From Liriodendron chinense (lineage: Eukaryota; Streptophyta; Magnoliopsida; Magnoliales; Magnoliaceae): 64,000 nt of DNA. Shown here one piece after another: positions 45,912 through 57,944 of this stretch. The notes beneath the pieces were generated by a model. The model saw nothing but the letters and a program-made list of their open reading frames with translations, was not told where the DNA came from and searched no databases. The DNA lies in assembly GCA_003013855.2 (NCBI GenBank), contig ML058548.1:310001-374000 (forward strand), read 5' to 3'. Each line of letters starts with the position of its first letter. Position 1 is the first letter of the stretch. A program made the translations under genes and the position numbers.

Positions 45912-48900
45912 TTAATACTCTGCCTGAGTGTGATGGATGATACTTAGGCACTTATAAATTACTTATACGTGAAATACAAATTCAAACTGTGGGTCCCACT
46001 TTAGATGTATAATGAACGAATAATTACTCTTATTTGATTGCTGGACATTTAGTGGACGGTTAAAATGAAAAATCAAACGGTCCTATTTCAACAGACAAGT
46101 GTCCATGAATCAGAATTTAGGATTGTTAAACGAATCTGATTTTGGGAGTGTGACTCAGTAACAGTAAGTCCTATAATTTAGGCGGTTGAACTTGAGTTAA
46201 TGGATGCCTCTTGTATAATTTCTTAGTTGCTGAATATTAAGTGTTGTATGCCTCCAGAGTATCAAATAACTCACTTGACAGAGATGGTGAGCATGTGGGC
46301 TGCGACAAAAATACCAAAACCCAAATAACCAATTCCTTCATTTAAGGGAAATACTTCAAATTTAAGAAAAAACTAACAATATAAAATAAAATCATCATGG
46401 CTGTTCATTATAATGCCTGTCTGCGTGGGACGTTCTTAAATATGAAGCCTTTTTTTTTATTTTTTTTTTAGAAAATTGTCTTTTATTTTGTAGACAAAGA
46501 TTGCTATTATTTCATTAAACTTCCAATTTGTGTCCATTATCTACGAGCCATGTGGACTCCAGTTTTTGTTCCTTTTGTTGCATTTTTATAAGTTCCTTCT
46601 TTTTCTTTCCTACTTGCAGTCATGTTATGTTAATTAGTGTCCGAAATGGTCAGAGTTCCATTTTTTTTTTTTTTTTATGTAATTATGAAAATCTCTCAAA
46701 ACCAATGGAAGAATCTGGGCCATCCATTTCCCACTCATGCTAGTGGAATAGATGGCTGATATGTCCAGCAATCAAGTGGGTGTAATTGTGGCACGTGTAT
46801 CAGATTTCGGTGTAAATGGGCCAGTTTGAGGGATCAGCCTAGATCGAGCTCATTTACTTCTTAGGACAACTTAAATCAAAGCCCAAGCTCAAACTACGTC
46901 TTAACACCTGACCTGCTCAACCATGACAGCTATTAAGAAAAATACATGGACCCGGGCTCATGTGGGCCCAAAAGAAAAGACAATAACATATTGGGCTGGG
47001 CGTGTTTATATGACCGGTCCAAAATTAGATCAGACATTTGCCAGTTGAGCTAAAACCAAGTGCCCCTGGGTTCGTTCAGCTAGTCCCAGAAGGCCACCTG
47101 CACCCATGGTGGGCTTGGCTCGGAAGCTCGATAGTTTGCCCAGCCTATTCTAGACCATAATAGAAAAGGTACCCCAAGAAGGTTTCAACGGTGGAGCTTC
47201 CATCCCTACTGTTTCCTGTGGTGTGTCCCATTTAAATTTTGAAGCTACCACATTTTTTTTTTGTTTTACACTAGAATGAGCTGGCAAAACTGATGGATGG
47301 AGTGGATATAACACAGACATCACGGTGGGCACTACAGATCTTAGGTTTACAAGCATTCTCCATAATCCATTCTTTAGATCTTAGGGTTACAAGGATTTTC
47401 TATAATCAATTGTTTTACGGCAATCTAAACCGTCCAAATCACTAACAAAACTTTGGGTGTGGCATGTCTGAAAAACTGCACTGACAAGATAATATCAGCC
47501 ACCTGATTTTTCCCTTTGAATTTGGATCACTCACCATTTTGCTTTTAACCATCAACTTGCTAGCCACTAATGGATAGATAGGGTTGCTTGATTAGTGTGG
47601 TTTTAGAAATAATCCCCATCCCCTGTTTAGTTTATCATCATCATCGTTGGTTGCAATGGCCAAAGCATATACCAATTAGTGTGGCCCATCTGCAAAGGGT
47701 CTGAGTCCAAGCCCAGCCTATCCATATTGGACCTGGGCCAGACCGAGCATCTCGTATGAATTGTCACTCCAGTAATGATGAGTCACGCCTTCAGGTAGAT
47801 GTGAGGCCAATCTAGCCCCAATTAAATAGCTGGCCTAAAATAAGGCCCAATTCCAATTCACAGGCCTCAGGACCTGGTGTAAAGTGGGCTGGACTCATGC
47901 CAGGTTGGCCTAGGACAGCCCAATCCATTTACCCATCTCAGTCAGCACGTTTCTGAAGGGTCGGATGATACCCTTCACTCATCAGCTAGGGTACCAACGG
48001 CACTGGACTATGGTTCAAAAAGCTCTGGTTGGACAATCTCGGCCTTCCAATCAATGGACCTTGTCGAACTGTGGATCCCCTGATCAGTGCGATTTTCGAT
48101 CTTTATCATACATTCACAAGGCATGATGGCTCACTGGATTTCACTGGCCCATGACCAACAGCGTTGCACTTCCAAAGCGGGCTAATCATGGAGAATCAGC
48201 CCATGAAATAGAGACTGAGGTAAGATTAAAATCAACACTTTTCCCACTTAATTACCGGTTCATTTGGATGTCCCCACAAATCAGCAACGGTTCTATCTTT
48301 CTCTTAAAACCAATCCACCACGTGTTTGGAATAGCTGATTGAGCACATAAACCTGGCCCAAAGGCTGGACCCGGCCAATGATGAATGGCCCTTCCCAGCC
48401 TGTTGGCAAGGGCCAAACGTATCTCAATATCCAAGGCCTTTTGAGCCCCACTAGAAATAGGGCCAAACATATGGCTAGTAGGATATACTTATAAGTATGA
48501 CTATCAACTTCATATCACCTAAAGACATGACCACTTGATGGGTGGTCCGGATCCACCACTCCATCCATCAAGTGCCATGTATTGGGCACAACCATTGCTC
48601 CACTCTGATCCTTGGCTGGGAACCAGCTGCGTTATTACACATTACCCACCGGGACCGCTTAAGAGGATCGAGTCCGACCCCTTTGGAGCTAGGATCCAGG
48701 TATCATACCAATTACTGACACAATTCTTTGGTGGGTTATGAACGAGACAAGGCCTACATGTTGTTTGCAGACAATTGCAATATACAAGCCATCCATAAAG
48801 AGAAGGATACCACGATTTCCTGTCCCAAGAATCAGTTCATTACACTAAGTCAAGTGGATCACAATTAACTGAACAAATGTACCGCTGTGAGATAAAAAAT

Positions 48901-49085
48901 AAAAGGCCAAAGATCCTTTTCTAACCCATCCATTTATTTCTATTATCATGTCACACCTACAAAGTGGACAACCTTTATCTTTCAAAAGTTGCATTAATAT
49001 GGGAGGTCTTTTTTATGGATGGCTTGGATATTACACCTGTCTACGATGCTAGCGGATGGGAACACATCCATTTGTTGAATTGTAC
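45912..49085. repeat. Dispersed non-coding repeat A, copy 3
   Basis: It aligns by eye with 2251-5905 over most of its length, with indels and scattered substitutions. The left part (45912-46266) is the ATACTCTG-ended MITE-like unit. No open frame of note. It lies about 400 bp from the downstream flank of receptor-kinase copy 2. Confidence 0.7.
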
Positions 49086-49996
49086 ATGAAACGAGGCTAA
49101 AGGCCTTTTTCACTTGTAGTGACATTCATATTTTCGTACTACTCACCAAACCAAGCCCATGTGGGATACTTGAGCCATGCACACACTAGGACTGGTTACT
49201 CATTAGGCGTTTCATTTAATATGGACCGTTGACTAGACTGAGCCCTATTGATGCAAGATGGATGGAATGCTATGATGGATGGAATGCTATTTCCACCGGA
49301 CCATTTGTACCATCTATCTCATCTTTAATTGCCCATGAATCTCAACAATCGCTTTGATCGAACTGGACAACGAGGAACATTTTATTTTTGACCATCCATT
49401 GATCAATCATGTGAGATAATTAGGCCATGCTATCAATACAGTCTTCAGTACTGGATCATGCAACCAAGTTCATTGGCCATTTTGATTTTCTACTCATTTC
49501 TTTCGTGCCATAACAAGTTTTTAGTAGGAAAATTGTTTCTTACAAAAACATAATCTTACAATACAATCCTTTTCCATGCATCTTTAGGAGATGAGGAATA
49601 CAAAGCTGAAAAGCTAAATAAAACTCATCTTTCTTATCTTATTCTTTTTTTCCGAAAGGTGGGAACGCAATACCTGAAATTTTATTAATGCAGAAACAAA
49701 AACCTTTTACATCTCCGAAGGGGTCTAAACCCTCCATTATTACACAACCACTACCGGAAGGAAACATATAACCAAAACCACAGAGAAGACCAGAACACAG
49801 AAAAGAACGGACTAGATACAACCATGCTACCTCATCCAAAGGGCAATGGGGGACTGGGACAGCCGGTGGATGCATGCAGACTTGGCTTAACCTTCAGCAG
49901 GATGAGCATCTTAACCCACACCTAGGCCTCTTCCATTCCATGACTAGACACAACTTGTTGATAATAGCTAAGATAAGACAAGCCTTGGCCCAACAA
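49086..49996. other. 3' flank of receptor-kinase copy 2
   Basis: No gene. From about 49500 the sequence resembles 29780-30250 downstream of copy 1. A direct duplication GATGGATGGAATGCTAT is seen near 49257-49291. Confidence 0.6.
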
Positions 49997-52900
49997 TCAT
50001 GCCCCATTTTGCTGATCTTGGTGAATCCCAACCCCAAGATATAAGTCCTTGATTGCATGCATTTCTGCGGCAATATCTTCCATTTGGATCCGCTCGTTTG
50101 GAGATTCTACAGAACATGCAATGCCAATTTTGGCCATAGAAGCCAAGCACTCTTGCATTTTAGTTCTTGCAATGCGATGTTGTTCACCATCGTTCAAATC
50201 TTGAACTTCTTCTAAGAGCAGTTGTGGGTCTACAATCTCCATCACTCGATCAGGTAAAGCCATCTTAACAAATTGATGGAGGCTTATACCATCTTTAAAC
50301 ATGTCATCCGTTGGTCTTTTTCCTGTGAACATCTCTAAAAGAAGGATACCATAACTGTAGACATCTCCATGTGTAGATGCCTTTCTGCCCATTCCATACT
50401 TTGTCATTTGCACATCTCAAAATTTTGAGATATCAAGGTTTCATTCCAACAAACAAATGAAACTAGGGATTAGTTTTTGACATAAAAGAAGTGACAATAA
50501 TTACAAGAATAGCAAATAATCATCATATTAACTTTAAACTTTTGAAGCATGAAGTTATCAAGGTATAATTAACAAATGAGTCTACTACAAACATGAGTCT
50601 AGCAAAAAGAAAGACTTTGCAACTCTGTGAAAAACAATTAGTACTAATGGCTCAGCCATAGCCCTTCCATGCTCAACCATTGGATGCATTTTTAGTTGAA
50701 ATTTATCTTAACCAAAACTGAAAAAAATACTGAAAACAATCTTCCGCTCTCCAATCCTTCATTCTTACTGAGAGTTTCTTTCGAGTTACCATTGCAACAG
50801 TAATGGAAGTATAACTTTTACAGGATGATTTATTTTGCGATTTTTGGCGCGTGTTTGGTAGCCATTGAAAAATGAGTTCATCTCAATTTTGTTAATCGTA
50901 ACTATGCATTAGAGATCAATTATTTTGGTAGGGATTAAAAATAATCTTGATAGCCAATAATTTGTATATCTCCAATACATAATTAATACTAACCAATATG
51001 AGTTCATTTCTTATTGTGCATTTCTTATGGTAGTTACTGTAGCAATGTAGCAACAACAACAGAAGCAATAAAAAAAATGTTTGAGCTTTTATATTTAACA
51101 ACTGCAAAACATTTAAGAAAGAAGAAAGATAAAAGGAAAAAAAGAAAAGCATGAAATTGTTACCTGGAGGAATATAGCCAACAGATCCCTTGATGCCAGT
51201 TGAGCTGGTTTGATCTTGAGAGGTATTACTAGCAGCATTAGGAAGGAACCTTGCTAACCTGAATTCACCCACATGGGCGCACATGTCATCGTCCAATAGA
51301 ACATTGCTTGGTTTTAAATCGCGATGAACGACTTGTGTGCCGCTATAGTGATGAAGATACTCCAATGCAGAGGCGACATCAATGGCTATATCTAGCCTCT
51401 GAATAAAGTTCAAGCTCCTTAACCTTGCTGCTCGTGTGCATTTGGATGCAACCACTTCTCTAGACTCCCATTAGGCATGTATTCAAACACTAGAGCTTTG
51501 AAATCATTGCCTTCTCGTGTGCATTTGGATGCAACCACTTCTCTAGACTCCCATTAGGCATGTATTCAAACACTAGAGCTTTGAAATCATTGCCTTTAAA
51601 ATCAGTGCTTGAGCATGCAGTTACGATTTTAACTAGATTCCGATGCCGGATATTTCTCAAGGCTTCACATTCGGCCATGAAACTCCTGGAAGCTCCTCGT
51701 TGTTGAAGATTGACAACTTTCACTGCCACATGTGTTTCATGATGCTCTAGAATTCCTTTGTATATAGAACCATAATTTCCAACACCAATCAAACTGTCCG
51801 AAGAGAACCCACCAGTTGCTTTAAAGAGATCAGCATAAGAAACCTTTAAAAATTTGCTCTCCAACAGAGACACAGGCAAAGGATTCTTGTTAGCCTTTCT
51901 TCTCACCCGATAAAGAGTGGCAAGGAGAAATGATAAAAGAATCAAACCTAAAACTGCACCAACCACTGAGAATATTACTCTTAGAGAAATCGGCCTTCCA
52001 TGTTTCTTAGGAGCTTTCATTGGGCACTCTGGCAGCCGTAATTGTGGGATACCTCCACAAAGCTTCTTGTTTCCAAGGACTGAAAATGCACTCAAGTTTT
52101 TGAAAACCCCTTGAGTTGGGACTTCACCGTCGAGATCATTGGAAGACAAATCCAAATACTGCAAAAATTGGAATTTCTCCAGAAATTGTGGAATATGCCC
52201 AGAGAAGTTATTATGGGAAAGATCTATCTGTAGAATACTTTTTACGTTGCTCAGAGTTGGAGGAATGGGTCCCTGAAATAAGTTTTTGCTTAAATCAAGG
52301 ACTTCCAGGCTCGGACAATTGCCTAGAGTGCTTGGAATTTCAGCCGTTAATTTGTTGTGAGAAACATCTAAATGTTGAAATTGTTTTAACTGACCCACTT
52401 CCGATGGTAGAGATCCGATCAAAGAATTCTCACTTGCAAACAGTTGAAACAGAGAAGGAATACTTAAAACTTCTTTGGGTATGGTACCGTTCAGCTTGTT
52501 TCTATGGAGGGCTAATATTTCAAGGCGACAGTTTCCAAGACTCGAAGGGATACTTCCCTGCAAACGATTTTCAGATAAATTGAGTATAGCCAATCCGGTG
52601 ATGTTGCCGATGGAGGATGGGATTTGTCCTGAGAGTTTGTTTTGGAACAAATACAATCCCTCCAAATTTTGAAGCTTCCCAACACCAATGGGAATGGTAC
52701 CCATGACAGAAGTCTCATCTATACCTAGCGTATTTAAGTTAAAGAGATTGCTAATATCTGTGGGGATACTTCCAGATATTGGGTTTCCTCCCAATATTAG
52801 TTCTCTTAATTGGGTAGAGAGATTGACGATAGCCGCGGGCAATGTTCCTCTCAGCTGATTGGAATGTAGATTTAATGTTTCCAAACGGGTACAATTGGTC

Positions 52901-53871
52901 AAAGAAGTGAGGAAAATAAAGTCATCGCCTTCTTCACCTCCAAACTTATTACCAGCTAAATTTAATTCCCGAAGATCATGTAGTCTTCCCAAATTCTCAG
53001 GCACGGGTCCAAGGAAATTATTAAGAAAAATACTGACATCAGAAAGTCCTGAAGCATTGGATAATGAAGCTGGTATTGGTCCAGTAAATGCATTTACTCC
53101 AAGGTAAAGACCTTTGAGATTAGGAAGGGTGAGACCTAGATTGGATGGAAGGTTGCCATGAAGTAGGTTATTTCCCACAGCGAATGCAACGATGGATGAG
53201 AGGTTGTAAATTGATGGTGGGATCAGACCGGACAGTTTATTTGAAGAGATCCAAAGATATTGTAACTTCACTAGTCGTCCTAGCTCATCTGGAATACTTC
53301 CTTCCAAACTGCTTTCATATAGATAGAAAGAAACAAGAGACGAGAGGTTCCCGAGTGCTGGTGGGATGTTGCCGATGAGTTCGTTACAGCCAAGATTCAA
53401 CGACACGAGCTTTGACAGAGAGCTAAGCTCGATCGGAATTCTTCCTTGCAACCCATTATTCTCCATATGAAGATCCCGAAGACGGAAGAGTTGGCCGATT
53501 TCACGTGGGATTTCGCCATGGAAGCTGTTGCTCGAGAGGTTGATACTCCTGAGGAAGGTGAGGTTTGCTACGTGAGGTGATATATGCCCCACCAATTTGT
53601 GGGACCCAAGATTCAAGGCGGTGACCCTTTGAGGATGCGGGCGACCGCATGTAACTCCTTCCCAGTTGCAGAAATGGACGGAATCGTTCCACGAGCTGAA
53701 GACCTTGAAAGGATCTTCGGATATCAGATCCTTCAAAGCGATCAAGGCAAGTCGATCAGTCTCGTTTCCTATGGCGGGGGAACTGATTTGTATGCAATTC
53801 ATGCATGGTAGAAGGAAGGAAACGAGGATTAATGACCAAAATGCCCTTGGACATACAAGTCCAAGCTCCAT
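49997..53871 (-). pseudogene. LRR receptor-like kinase, subfamily XII type, copy 2 (damaged)
   Basis: Close paralogue of copy 1, same exon-intron plan. Exon 1 starts at MELGLVC (53871), with signal peptide, LRR N-cap SSWNDSVHFCNWEGVTC, around 20 LRRs, KLCGGIPQLRLPECP cap and membrane helix. The kinase begins normally (IGVGNYGSIYKG, VAVKV, EYMPNGSLEKWLHPN). An 83-bp tandem duplication (51431-51513 and 51514-51596) and a nearby 1-bp deletion then break the frame. Beyond them HRD is intact (VVHRDLKPSNVLLD) but DFG reads EFR. Exon 1 ends at 51164. The ancestral acceptor of exon 2 (before 50400) is AA instead of AG. Exon 2 (YGMGRKASTHGDVYSYG, EMFTGKRPTDD) is otherwise open to a normal stop at 49997. 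The reading lesions make a full kinase unlikely unless the duplication is an assembly error. Confidence 0.9.
51431..51596. repeat. 83-bp tandem duplication inside receptor-kinase copy 2
   Basis: Two consecutive copies of an 83-bp unit starting CTCGTGTGCATTTGGATGC, with no mismatch that I can see. The length is not a multiple of three. Copy 1 of the gene has a single unit at the corresponding place (about 31681-31763). Confidence 0.9.
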
Positions 53872-53960
53872 TCTCCTTGTTAATGGGAGGACTGAAAAAA
53901 AAAAAAAACAGAAACCCAGAAAAACGACAGTAGCATCTGATGGGGCGTTGCGTTCTAACC

Positions 53961-53974
53961 TTCGTATATTTATC
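53961..53974 (-). promoter_or_regulatory. TATA-like box of receptor-kinase copy 2
   Basis: GATAAATATACGAA on the minus strand lies about 90 bp before the chosen ATG and matches the position and sequence of the box of copy 1. Confidence 0.5.
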
Positions 53975-54090
53975 ATTGGAGTTGGTTTTGCCTCCGTCGC
54001 ATCTCAGGATCCAGCATGTGTCGCCACACAGAGGGACCCAGTCTCTGAGATGGTCCCATGATTTGAACCGTCCATGTTCCAGGTACTAAG

Positions 54091-54619
54091 TGTTGGGATA
54101 AAAGCCAGCAGCGGAAGCTGAACGTCGAAACCGTGAAGCAATGCGAAATCAAACGAGAAACAAGATGTAATCGATCACACACAAGCACACCACAAGTGAC
54201 TCCGAATTTTACGTGGAAAAACCCCAAAACGGGTAAAAAAACCACGGCACAAATGATCCACTATGAATATCAGAAGATTACAGAGATTGACAGCCTACAA
54301 AGTAAGGAAACACAGAGAAAAATCCCAAGTTCTCTCTCTCACACACCTCTCCCCTCTTCCTAGTACGAATAGGAAACCTTGGACACCTTAGGATTCCTCT
54401 GTAAGTCGGATTACAACACCTTAAATAGGAAGAAATCCGAAATTAGAAACACCTTGTGCAGTACTGCGGACTGCGCAAGAACTCCACGTGCACAGCCGAC
54501 CGGTCGGCCTTCACAAAAACAGTCTAGGGAGTTTTACACCAACGCTGCCTCACAGCCGACCGGTCGAAGCCCACTGACGACCGGTCGGCCGACCGGTCTG
54601 GGCACCAGGAAAACGTCCA

Positions 54620-54656
<37 letters not shown>

Positions 54657-54732
54657 CTTCAGAGCATCTGGGTTCCGCTGTCCGGCCGGTCGGAGCACCT
54701 ATTCAAGCCAAGTTTGAAGACTTAACCCAACA
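54091..54732 (-). repeat. Copia 3' LTR (642 bp) of the minus-strand element
   Basis: TGTTGGG at the left and CCCAACA at the right. It contains a run of 36 G (54620-54655) and the palindromic words GACCGGTCGG and CGACCGGTC. On the plus strand AACTCCACCGAGG follows, the complement of a purine-rich tract ending GGTGGAGTT. Confidence 0.9.
54620..54655. repeat. Poly-G run of 36
   Basis: An uninterrupted run of 36 G on the plus strand inside the LTR. The exact length is doubtful in any read technology. Frames reading glycine through it are meaningless. Confidence 0.9.
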
Positions 54733-55135
54733 AACTCCACCGAGGCTTCAAACGTCGAATTAACACATCCTTGCAACGCCATCTCATCTTCAATCATAAC
54801 TCCACCGCTTCTTGTGCCACCATCGACCCTATCCTTGCAAATTCACGCCCTTTTTCCGCTCTTCTCATGTGGCCCTTGGGCACTTGACACATACGAGCAA
54901 CTGTGGATCTCACTGCCGTTCCTGCAGCTCTACCGTGAATTGTGCTCCCGATCAACATGTAAAGATGGCCACACCTCCGTGCCTTCATACACACGAGTGC
55001 CCTTTTCATCACTTCACAACAATGATCGCGGCCGATAAACACGCACCCTTTCGCCTCGAGTGCACCAAGAGAAATTACATTCATCTTCATCTTGGGAACG
55101 TGCTTCACATCTTCCAGGACTCGTTCGACTCCATC
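54733..55135 (-). pseudogene. Copia GAG-pre-integrase fragment
   Basis: The minus-strand translation VPKMKMNVISLGALEAKGC and LYMLIGSTIHG matches the region between protease and integrase in Copia polyproteins. It is the downstream continuation of the gag/protease piece at 62678-63452, split by the LARD. It ends at EAVEL and a stop close to the purine tract, without integrase. Confidence 0.8.
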
Positions 55136-55973
55136 TGTAACACCCCAGAATTTTAGAAATAATTTACGTTTTTAAGTATTATGGTTTCTGACGATCACTT
55201 TCATGCAAAACTTCATATGTGAGCTTTTGGACACATTTTAACCGTACACGTCGAATTTCAACCCTTCAATCATCCTACAAATGCCCTAATCAGAAATTTG
55301 ATCATAACTGGGCCATCTGACCTCGGATCTGCCTCATTTTTCTTGTCAACGGTTATTTTTGTGTTGCCGACCTATCTGATGGACGAAATGGTCTAAATCC
55401 ACAAGAGTGGACTGCACCTGTTGAGCCGTGCGTGAACCACGGTTAACTTCCGTGCAAGTCACGCAAAAAAAAAAATTGAAATCTTCCTTCTTCTTCGCTG
55501 TTACAGCGGATGCTACAACAGCGTGCATCCGCTGACCAGCATGCACTCCACATCGCCTTCGCAGTGGGTCCCATTTTGTAGATCCAAGACGTCCATCGGT
55601 CTCCTCCCTCTCGGATCCATCATCCCTTCAAATATTTCCACTAATCGTTGTATGTATGGCCCGCTTCAATTAGTCGTTCAAAACTAAGAAATCCAATATC
55701 TTTGTTGTTGCTTTGCATGGACGGTTCAAATTTCTTCCAAAACTTTATGTGGAACCCATCTAGCCTTTCAACGACTCTAATGTGCAAAACACTCCCGAAA
55801 TCAGATCCGTTTCTTCCTCCAACTCTAACTCCAACTCGTGGATCCGACGCTCCTTTTCCCATCGCCCTGGCCATCTATAAAACCGTCCATCCATCTCTTC
55901 CCCTTCTAGAAACGCCAGAGAGAGACCGTGGAGAAGAGAGAAAGAGAGACCGTGGGAAGGAAGAGAGACCGTG

Positions 55974-56023
<50 letters not shown>

Positions 56024-57944
56024 ATGTTAAGAGGCTGCTGCCTCTTAACCTTTGTTATTGCTGAAGGTTCATCCTAGGCCAGAAAGGGGAAAGAAGAAGA
56101 AAGAAAAGAAAGTAAAGAAGAGAAAGGAAGAAGAATCGAGTCAAGCCGAGTTGACTCGAATGAGATTTCGAGTTTAGCCACCATTGAAAAGGTAAGACCA
56201 TCCAACCATGATTTTTGTTTCCTAGATCTAATTTAAGCCCTAACCTGAGGTGTAGATCTAACCCTAGTTTGTTGTGGAGATGAAAATCATACATATCTAC
56301 ACCTTAATCTCATATTTTTCCCATTCAACTATGTAGGTTTGAACCCAAGCTTGATTTCACAGCCTTAGTAGCGTCTCCAACCATCCACTATCATGAGGTG
56401 GGGATTTCCTTTAAGCCCATCCACGATAATATTAAATTATATGTTGATTTATGCTTATAAATTAGGATTTTGTTACGTGACTTATTGAAATCGTGTTTAT
56501 TGAAATCTTTCCATGTAATTATGAATTGTATGATGTTCCTTAAGGTGTATGTTGAATTTTGATATATGAACTATGCTTAAGTAGTTGGAAAAGTAATTGT
56601 TATGATGTACATGCTCATATGGAAACCATGCTCGATTTATGTTGTCACATGCTTATGATGATTGATGTATTGTTTGCTATAAGATATTGCATATGGATGT
56701 TACGTTAATGAAAACTCCTTGGCCCCATATTGATGTAACCGTTGATGTAAGAGATGAAGCCTGTGCGAGGCCTTGTTACGTTGGCATTACCATGTGGAGA
56801 TTTTGGATGAATATGCCTTATTGTGAAAGTCGGCATTACCGTGTGTCTTATTGAATGAATGTGCCTTGACGTTGGAAATTAAATAGTGGCATTACCGTGT
56901 ATGTGTTGTTGGTTGCATAAGCCATGATGTTGAGTTTGGCACTACCGTATGCACATTGTTGGATACGTGCCAATAGATCCTTATTGATTCGCTACCTGTG
57001 ATGGATCTACTGAAGTATGGAATTGATGAATGTGAGGACTCTTAAATTGATTGGGGTAAGGAGTGATCATTAGTCGTGAACATCATTTAATGGGCTGAAT
57101 GCTAAACTGACTTAATTAAAGGTGAAACTAATCATGCATTCACTGCACCCGGCTTGGTAGGTCATCCCCTTGGGCGTTAGAGAAAGTGTGCATGAGCCCG
57201 TTTCTCTCTCGCTATCTAGTAAAAGTGTGCATGGGCCCGTTTCACTCGTTGGGTTTTGGTGCATGGGAAGAGTGGAGTGATCCCGTCCTAGCTAGAACCT
57301 CTGGTGACTAGTGGCTGGTGAGAAGAGTGGAGTGATCCCGTCTCATTTGGTCAGGGTGCATTTACCAGAGCATGCATGTCATGCATTGCATTAATAAAGA
57401 CTTTTACTAAGTTGTTTTGATTTGATTAAATGATAATATGCTGCTTGTACTTTGTATTTACTATGCCATTATTATCATGATTGTCTTAAAGGGATATTCC
57501 CTACTATGATAGCGTTTAACGCTATCCAACCACATCTTAGATAATCCAGGTGAAGATCCATTAAGAGAATCGAACACTACGACGAGGTGCTCGAAGGCTC
57601 GTGGCAGCAAGTGATGGACGATGAAACTAAAGCGGCCTAAAGATGGATTATGTTTATGATCTTTGTAGAGTCTATTTATTTTCATATAACTTGTAATAAG
57701 CCTCTCATTGAGACTAGAAAGTAGAATATTATGTAATTTGGATAGTTTAAGGACATTATCTTGATAACGTAGAGTAGAAAAACTTTAAATAAGAACTTAA
57801 ATTTCTGTCATTATGCTATGTATGCCATGAATGTATGGAATTACAGGTGAGTGTGTGGAAATGTAACCCTGACACACATGAGTTAACACCCGGAAGCTCG
57901 ACCCATCGTGTTGTCCACGAGAGTTGAAATTTCGGGGCGTTACA
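55136..57944 (+). repeat. LARD 5' LTR
   Basis: The TATA box CTATAAAACC lies at about 55874-55883, just before a GA-rich leader with a GA microsatellite (about 55976-56022). Short frames that recur in the second LTR are conserved only because the LTRs are copies. A region around 56700-57000 has several GGCATTACCGTGT-like repeats. Confidence 0.9.

Noticed and set aside
52116..52583. 155-codon plus-strand frame
   Set aside because: It is antisense to the LRR exon of receptor-kinase copy 2. LRR periodicity keeps the opposite strand open, and a similar shadow exists opposite copy 1.
54379..54717. 112-codon frame with a glycine run
   Set aside because: It passes through the 36-base G homopolymer in an LTR.
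55641..56294. Frames conserved between 55641-56294 and 60384-61019
   Set aside because: Both lie in the two LTRs of one LARD element, so conservation is due to LTR duplication and does not indicate coding.
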